Notes under the pieces: generated by a model
The model's database searches: none
What the model saw: the letters and a program-made list of their open reading frames with translations, nothing else
Told to the model about the DNA's origin: nothing
In this document: in pieces, positions 6,632 through 10,220 of the stretch
Layout of the letters: each line of letters starts with the position of its first letter
Numbering within the stretch: position 1 is the first letter of the stretch
Made by a program: the position numbers and the translations under genes
Origin: Candidatus Cloacimonas sp. 4484_140
GTDB lineage: Bacteria; Cloacimonadota; Cloacimonadia; JGIOTU-2
Direction: 5' to 3'
Length of the DNA stretch: 10,220 bases
Assembly (NCBI GenBank): GCA_002049945.1
Contig: MVCT01000012.1
Coordinates: forward strand, 1 to 10,220

Positions 6632-7872
6632 GCACGTAGATATAATAATAAAAAATGCAAGTCAGCTTGTGACAGCAGCATCGGATATTCCAAAAACCGG
6701 AGTGGAGTTGCAGAATCTTGGTATCATCGAGGATGGAGCTTTGGGTATTTTTAGTGGGATAATTTCTTGTATTGGAAAAACTAATGAAATTTTGGAATCC
6801 TACACGGCAAAAACAATTATCGATGCTTCTCATAAAGTTGTCATGCCAGGATTTGTGGATCCGCATACTCATCCAATATTTGTAAAAACTCGAGAAAACG
6901 AATTTGAGATGCGTCTTCAGGGTAAATCATATAAAGAGATTTCTCAAACCGGTGGGGGAATTCGGGCAAGCATTAAAGATGTAAGGGAAGCTTCCCTTGA
7001 AAAACTTATTGAACTTGGACTCAAACGTATAAACAAAATGCTGGAGATGGGCACAACCACGATCGAGGCAAAGAGCGGGTATGGGCTCACTACAGAATCT
7101 GAACTCAAGATGCTCAAAGCGATACAAATGATCAATGAAATCTCAGATATGGATATCATTCCTACCTTTCTTGGAGCTCATGAATATCCCGAAGAATACA
7201 AAGATGATCATGAGAAATATATTGATATTTTAATTAATGAGATGCTTCCGGAAGTTAAAGCGCAGAACTTAGCCGGATATTGTGATATTTTCTGTGAAGA
7301 GCATGTTTTTACAGTAAGTGAATCTCGAAGAATTCTGAATGCTGCAAAGGAACTTGGCTTCAAAATCCGATTTCATGCAGATGAACTTGAACCTATCGGA
7401 GGTGCTGAATTAGCAGCAGAAATAGGGGCAATGTCTGCCGATCATCTTGTTGCAATTTCTGACGAAGGAATTCGAAAGTTAAAGGAAGCTAGTGTCATAC
7501 CCATTTTACTTCCAGCAACGACATTCAGTCTTGGGCTAACAAAATATGCTCCAGCCAGAAAAATGATCGATGCAGGATTACCGGTTGCACTCGCAACAGA
7601 TTTCAATCCGGGTTCTTGTAATTGTGACTCCCAGCAGTTGGTCGCAAGTCTGGCATGTCTTCAGATGAAAATGCTTCCTGCTGAAGCTGTCAATGCAATA
7701 ACTATCAATGCTGCTCATTCCCTGGAAAGGGGTAAGCTTGTTGGCTCACTTGAAGTTGGTAAGCAAGCAGATGTTAATACTGGACATGCCAACCTATCAG
7801 TATTTGCCATATCATCTTGGAAGTAACACAGTGAAAACTGTGATCAAAAAAGGTAAAATAATTCAAAAATAA
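6618..7872 (+). pseudogene. hutI: Imidazolonepropionase with C-terminal frameshift
   Basis: HutI hydrolyses 4-imidazolone-5-propanoate to N-formimino-L-glutamate, the third step of histidine breakdown. Residues 1-386, read from ATG 6618, match the amidohydrolase family: metal ligands H83 and H85 (DPHTHPIF), R92, GGGIRASI (112-119), KSGYGL (152-157), H188 (GAHEYP), metal ligand H253 (FHADE), H276 (ADH) and metal ligand D328 (ATDFNPGSC). After GKQADV the frame runs into 14 unrelated codons and stops at TAA 7824-7826. The family's C-terminus instead continues in the +1 frame from about 7774: LILDMPTYQYLPYHLGS, then VKTVIKKGKIIQK, and TAA at 7870-7872. The pattern fits loss of two T from a TTTT run at 7774, or one extra base; the restored protein would be about 418 residues. 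The lost part forms strands of the beta-sandwich. Cause unresolved: a base-calling or assembly error, or a recent mutation. ATG 6618 is preferred to TTG 6603. No hutH or hutU is nearby. Confidence 0.88.
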
Positions 7873-9219
7873 ATGGATATATCAACTATGAAAAAACAGA
7901 TTTTTATCGTAATTTTAATCATGCTTATACCAGTCATTCTTGTAGCTCAATCGAAAATGAATATTGCCCAATCGCCGTATCAGATGATTGAATACAATGT
8001 TTCAGTCGTTGGCAATGTGCGTCAACCAGGTACTTATTTGTTACAGTCAGACGATCGCGTTTTCGATGCGATTAGACTGGCAAATACTATTATTGATGAA
8101 AATGGAAATTTGCATTTTAGTCCACCGGAAAATTCCTCTACACGAAATATCACACTAAAAAGAAAGAATGGAATCACCTTTATAGACATTGAGAAATTTC
8201 TCCGTTTTGGTGACGAAAAACATAATCCATATATTCAGGATGGAGACATCATAATAGTACCTGCCATAGAAGAAAATATTATCATATCTGGCGCTGTAAA
8301 TAATCCTGGTGAGTTAGAGCTTTTAAAAAATGATCGCATTCTGGATATTGTCATGCTTTCAATGGGACTATCTAATAATGCATATTTGGACTCAATTGAA
8401 GTTGTACGTTTTATAGACAATTCCTCAAACACCGAGATGATATTTGTAAATTTCAATGATATTCTTAATAATCCCAATAATGAACAAAACATACTTTTAA
8501 AAAATGATGACCGAATATATGTAAGATCAATTCCCGAATTTCATAGAAAAGAAGGTGTTACAGTAAGCGGAGAGGTTGAATTTCCTGGCGGTTATGCAAT
8601 CGAAGACGGAAAAACAACATTATACGACATTTTAGTTGAAAGCGGCGGACCAACCCCCAAAGCGGATCTTCAAAATGCTTATCTTCAACGAAGAAGCAGG
8701 GAAGATGTTGTTGATTCGGAATATGAACGTCTCAAGAAAATGCTTGTTGATGATATGACTCCTCAAGAATATGAATATTTCAAAACTAAATCGCGCGAGA
8801 TGAGAGGAAAATTCGCAACTAATTTTCAAAAACTATGGTTTGAGAATGATCCGGAGTTTAATTTTTTATTAAAAACCGGTGACCACATATACATTCCGGA
8901 TAAAACCGTGACAGTTACTGTTTCCGGACAGGTAAAAAATCCCGGGCTGGTAACATATTCCGAAGGTGAAAATTATCTCTATTATATCGATAAAGCAGGT
9001 GGTTTTGCCTGGCGAGCACGCAAGGGCAAGATACGCCTAATTAAAGCAAATACAGGTGAGTGGTTGAAACCTAATGAGAATACTCCAGTAGAAGTTGGCG
9101 ATATGGTTTTCATTCCGGAAAAACCCGAAATGGATTATTGGGATTTGACAAAGGATATTATGACCATTGCTGCTCAAATAGCGACAGTAATAATTGTGAT
9201 ACAAAATGTGGCGAAATAA
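7873..9219 (+). CDS. Secreted SLBB-repeat polysaccharide export protein
   Basis: A 448-residue exported protein likely to form part of a polysaccharide export conduit at the outer membrane. A signal peptide covers residues 6-26 (MKKQIFIVILIMLIPVILVAQS). There is no Cys for lipidation, unlike Wza lipoproteins. Four SLBB-like units follow, each opening with (V/I)xGxVxxPG: SVVGNVRQPG (44-53), IISGAVNNPG (137-146), TVSGEVEFPG (230-239) and TVSGQVKNPG (349-358). Each closes on a polar-loop strand: GDIIIVP (124-130), DDRIYVR (212-218), GDHIYIP (336-342) and GDMVFIP (409-415). A charged helical insert (about 275-325) lies in unit three. The usual N-terminal Poly_export domain is not evident. The C-terminus carries a hydrophobic helix (about 428-445), perhaps a counterpart of the Wza outer-membrane helix. 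ATG 7873 directly abuts the frame-restored hutI stop (TAAATG); ATG 7888 is an equally good start for the signal peptide. Confidence 0.85.
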   Translation: MDISTMKKQIFIVILIMLIPVILVAQSKMNIAQSPYQMIEYNVSVVGNVRQPGTYLLQSDDRVFDAIRLANTIIDENGNLHFSPPENSSTRNITLKRKNGITFIDIEKFLRFGDEKHNPYIQDGDIIIVPAIEENIIISGAVNNPGELELLKNDRILDIVMLSMGLSNNAYLDSIEVVRFIDNSSNTEMIFVNFNDILNNPNNEQNILLKNDDRIYVRSIPEFHRKEGVTVSGEVEFPGGYAIEDGKTTLYDILVESGGPTPKADLQNAYLQRRSREDVVDSEYERLKKMLVDDMTPQEYEYFKTKSREMRGKFATNFQKLWFENDPEFNFLLKTGDHIYIPDKTVTVTVSGQVKNPGLVTYSEGENYLYYIDKAGGFAWRARKGKIRLIKANTGEWLKPNENTPVEVGDMVFIPEKPEMDYWDLTKDIMTIAAQIATVIIVIQNVAK

Positions 9220-9227
9220 AATTTTTT

Positions 9228-9233
9228 AAGAGG
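9228..9233 (+). promoter_or_regulatory. Shine-Dalgarno site of the Wzz-like gene
   Basis: AAGAGG lies 4 bases before ATG 9238 in an 18-base gap after the SLBB gene. It supports that ATG over the internal ATG at 9253. Confidence 0.65.
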
Positions 9234-9237
9234 AAAA

Positions 9238-10220
9238 ATGGAAGATAAAGAAATGAATCTAATCGATTACTGGAATATAATCTGGAAGAAAAGAAAATTT
9301 ATTATTATCACTGTTTTAATTGTTACAGTAATCTCAGTAGGTATAAGTTTGATTTTGCCAAAATGGTATAAAGCAACTACTGTAATTATGCCACCTGCTG
9401 CTGAAGAAGGAAAATTTGGTGGACTGGGTGCGAATTTGAGTGCTTTTGGTCTTGGTGGAATGCTTGGTAGTAGTGAAGATCAAATGAGAATAATGACTAT
9501 TCTAAAAAGTAAAAAAATGTTGGTACTATTAGATGAAAAATATGATCTTCAGTCCAAATATAATACAAAATTTAAATTCCAAACCTATGATATATTGAAA
9601 TCTAATCTTAGAATTGAAGTCGGTGAAGAAGAGCAAATTTCGGTATCTTTATTTGATAGAGATCAAGAAATGGTCGCGGAGATGACAAATTATATTATTC
9701 ATTGTCTGGATAGTTTAAATATTTCATTAAGCACTTCAAAAGCAAAAAATAACAGAAGATTTGTTGAAAACAGAATCCAAATGACTATGGATAGCTTGAG
9801 CTTATTTGAAAATGAAACAGCTCAATTTATGGAAAATAATGATATTATTAATTTAAGTGAACAATTGAAAGCTGAGGTTGAAAAAGCAGCTGATATGAAA
9901 GCGCAAATTATGGCGAAAGAAATAGAACTTGATGTTATGAAGGCAAGATTAAAACCGGATAATCAAGCAATAGCAAATTCAGAAATTGCTTTGAAATTTT
10001 TAAGGGATAAATATGTTGAATTTTTTGATTATTCAGATTCAGATGGACTTTTTCTTAATTTAGAAAATGTTCCTGACTTGCAAAAGAAATATGCACGTTT
10101 GCAGAGAAAAGTAGTGTATTTTTCAAAACTATTGGAATATCTTGGTCCCCAATTTGAGCAGGCAAAAATTGAAGAAGCACGCGATATTCCCACTATCCAA
10201 GTTATCGATAAAGCCCAACG
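9238..10220 (+). CDS. Wzz/GNVR-type polysaccharide chain-length protein (3' end missing)
   Basis: An inner-membrane polysaccharide co-polymerase of the Wzz family, which controls chain length and connects the polymerase to the export channel. The 327 visible residues start with the cytosolic NLIDYWNIIWKKRK (7-20), the usual Wzz opening, then TM1 (about 21-40) and PKWYKATTVIMPP (41-53). A Gly/Leu-rich segment GGLGANLSAFGLGGMLGSS (61-79) follows, then a periplasmic alpha/beta part with a long coiled coil (about 165-310). The sequence reaches EARDIPTIQVIDKAQ (313-327), which in this family sits just before the Pro-rich motif and TM2, so only that end is missing. Whether a Wzc-type tyrosine kinase domain follows cannot be seen. 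AAGAGG precedes the start. It follows the SLBB export gene by 18 bases, the usual pairing in Wzx/Wzy or related export loci. Confidence 0.9.
   Translation, partial: MEDKEMNLIDYWNIIWKKRKFIIITVLIVTVISVGISLILPKWYKATTVIMPPAAEEGKFGGLGANLSAFGLGGMLGSSEDQMRIMTILKSKKMLVLLDEKYDLQSKYNTKFKFQTYDILKSNLRIEVGEEEQISVSLFDRDQEMVAEMTNYIIHCLDSLNISLSTSKAKNNRRFVENRIQMTMDSLSLFENETAQFMENNDIINLSEQLKAEVEKAADMKAQIMAKEIELDVMKARLKPDNQAIANSEIALKFLRDKYVEFFDYSDSDGLFLNLENVPDLQKKYARLQRKVVYFSKLLEYLGPQFEQAKIEEARDIPTIQVIDKAQ

Noticed and set aside
7765..7785. Programmed ribosomal frameshift in hutI
   Set aside because: The needed shift is +1, but there is no slippery run, no rare or stop codon at the shift point and no internal SD of the known kind; HutI families are not known to use recoding.
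7827..7842. Perfect 6-bp hairpin CACAGT-GAAA-ACTGTG just after the premature hutI stop, considered as a terminator
   Set aside because: No T run follows on either strand, the stem is short, and the repeat is explained by the coding sequence TVKTV in the restored hutI frame.

Overview
The window reads as a chromosomal stretch of an AT-rich, Gram-negative-type (diderm) bacterium. All genes found lie on the + strand and are packed into what looks like one long operon. TGA works as an ordinary stop (rbfA, ispD), so the standard bacterial code applies. The order infB - DUF503 (ylxP) - rbfA - DHH phosphoesterase (nrnA-like) - truB - ribF is the widespread nusA/infB translation cluster. A polysaccharide-export SLBB protein and a Wzz-type chain-length protein imply an outer membrane and surface polysaccharide. 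Low GC, mostly weak Shine-Dalgarno (SD) sites and protein style would fit an FCB-type lineage such as Cloacimonadota or Marinimicrobia, but that placement is a guess.

Layout. Positions 2-2125 hold the 3' part of infB, from its lysine-rich N-terminal linker to the stop. Positions 2129-5375 hold DUF503, rbfA, the DHH phosphoesterase, truB and ribF, separated by 9 bases at most or overlapping. Positions 5368-6631 hold ispD and ispF, two non-consecutive steps of the MEP isoprenoid pathway. Between them is an 85-base spacer that contains a possible 30-codon ORF coupled to both genes and an imperfect 10-base-period repeat. Positions 6618-7872 hold hutI (imidazolonepropionase), which carries an apparent frameshift near 7773-7779: its C-terminal 30 or so residues continue in another frame. 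From 7873 the content changes to surface polysaccharide: a secreted protein with four SLBB-like units, then a Wzz/GNVR chain-length protein cut by the window end.

How they work together. infB, rbfA and truB serve translation initiation, 30S maturation and tRNA modification. The DHH protein probably degrades nano-RNA and/or pAp. RibF makes FMN and FAD. IspD and IspF feed isoprenoid synthesis, including the lipid carriers that polysaccharide export needs. HutI belongs to histidine breakdown and stands without other hut genes here. The last two genes are probably the start of an exopolysaccharide or O-antigen locus continuing to the right.

I see no tRNA, rRNA, CRISPR array, insertion sequence, riboswitch or convincing terminator, and no gap over 300 bases without a gene. 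I do not see a clearly new biological system. The best leads are the hutI frameshift, the coupled mini-ORF, and the unusual SLBB protein at the start of the polysaccharide segment.
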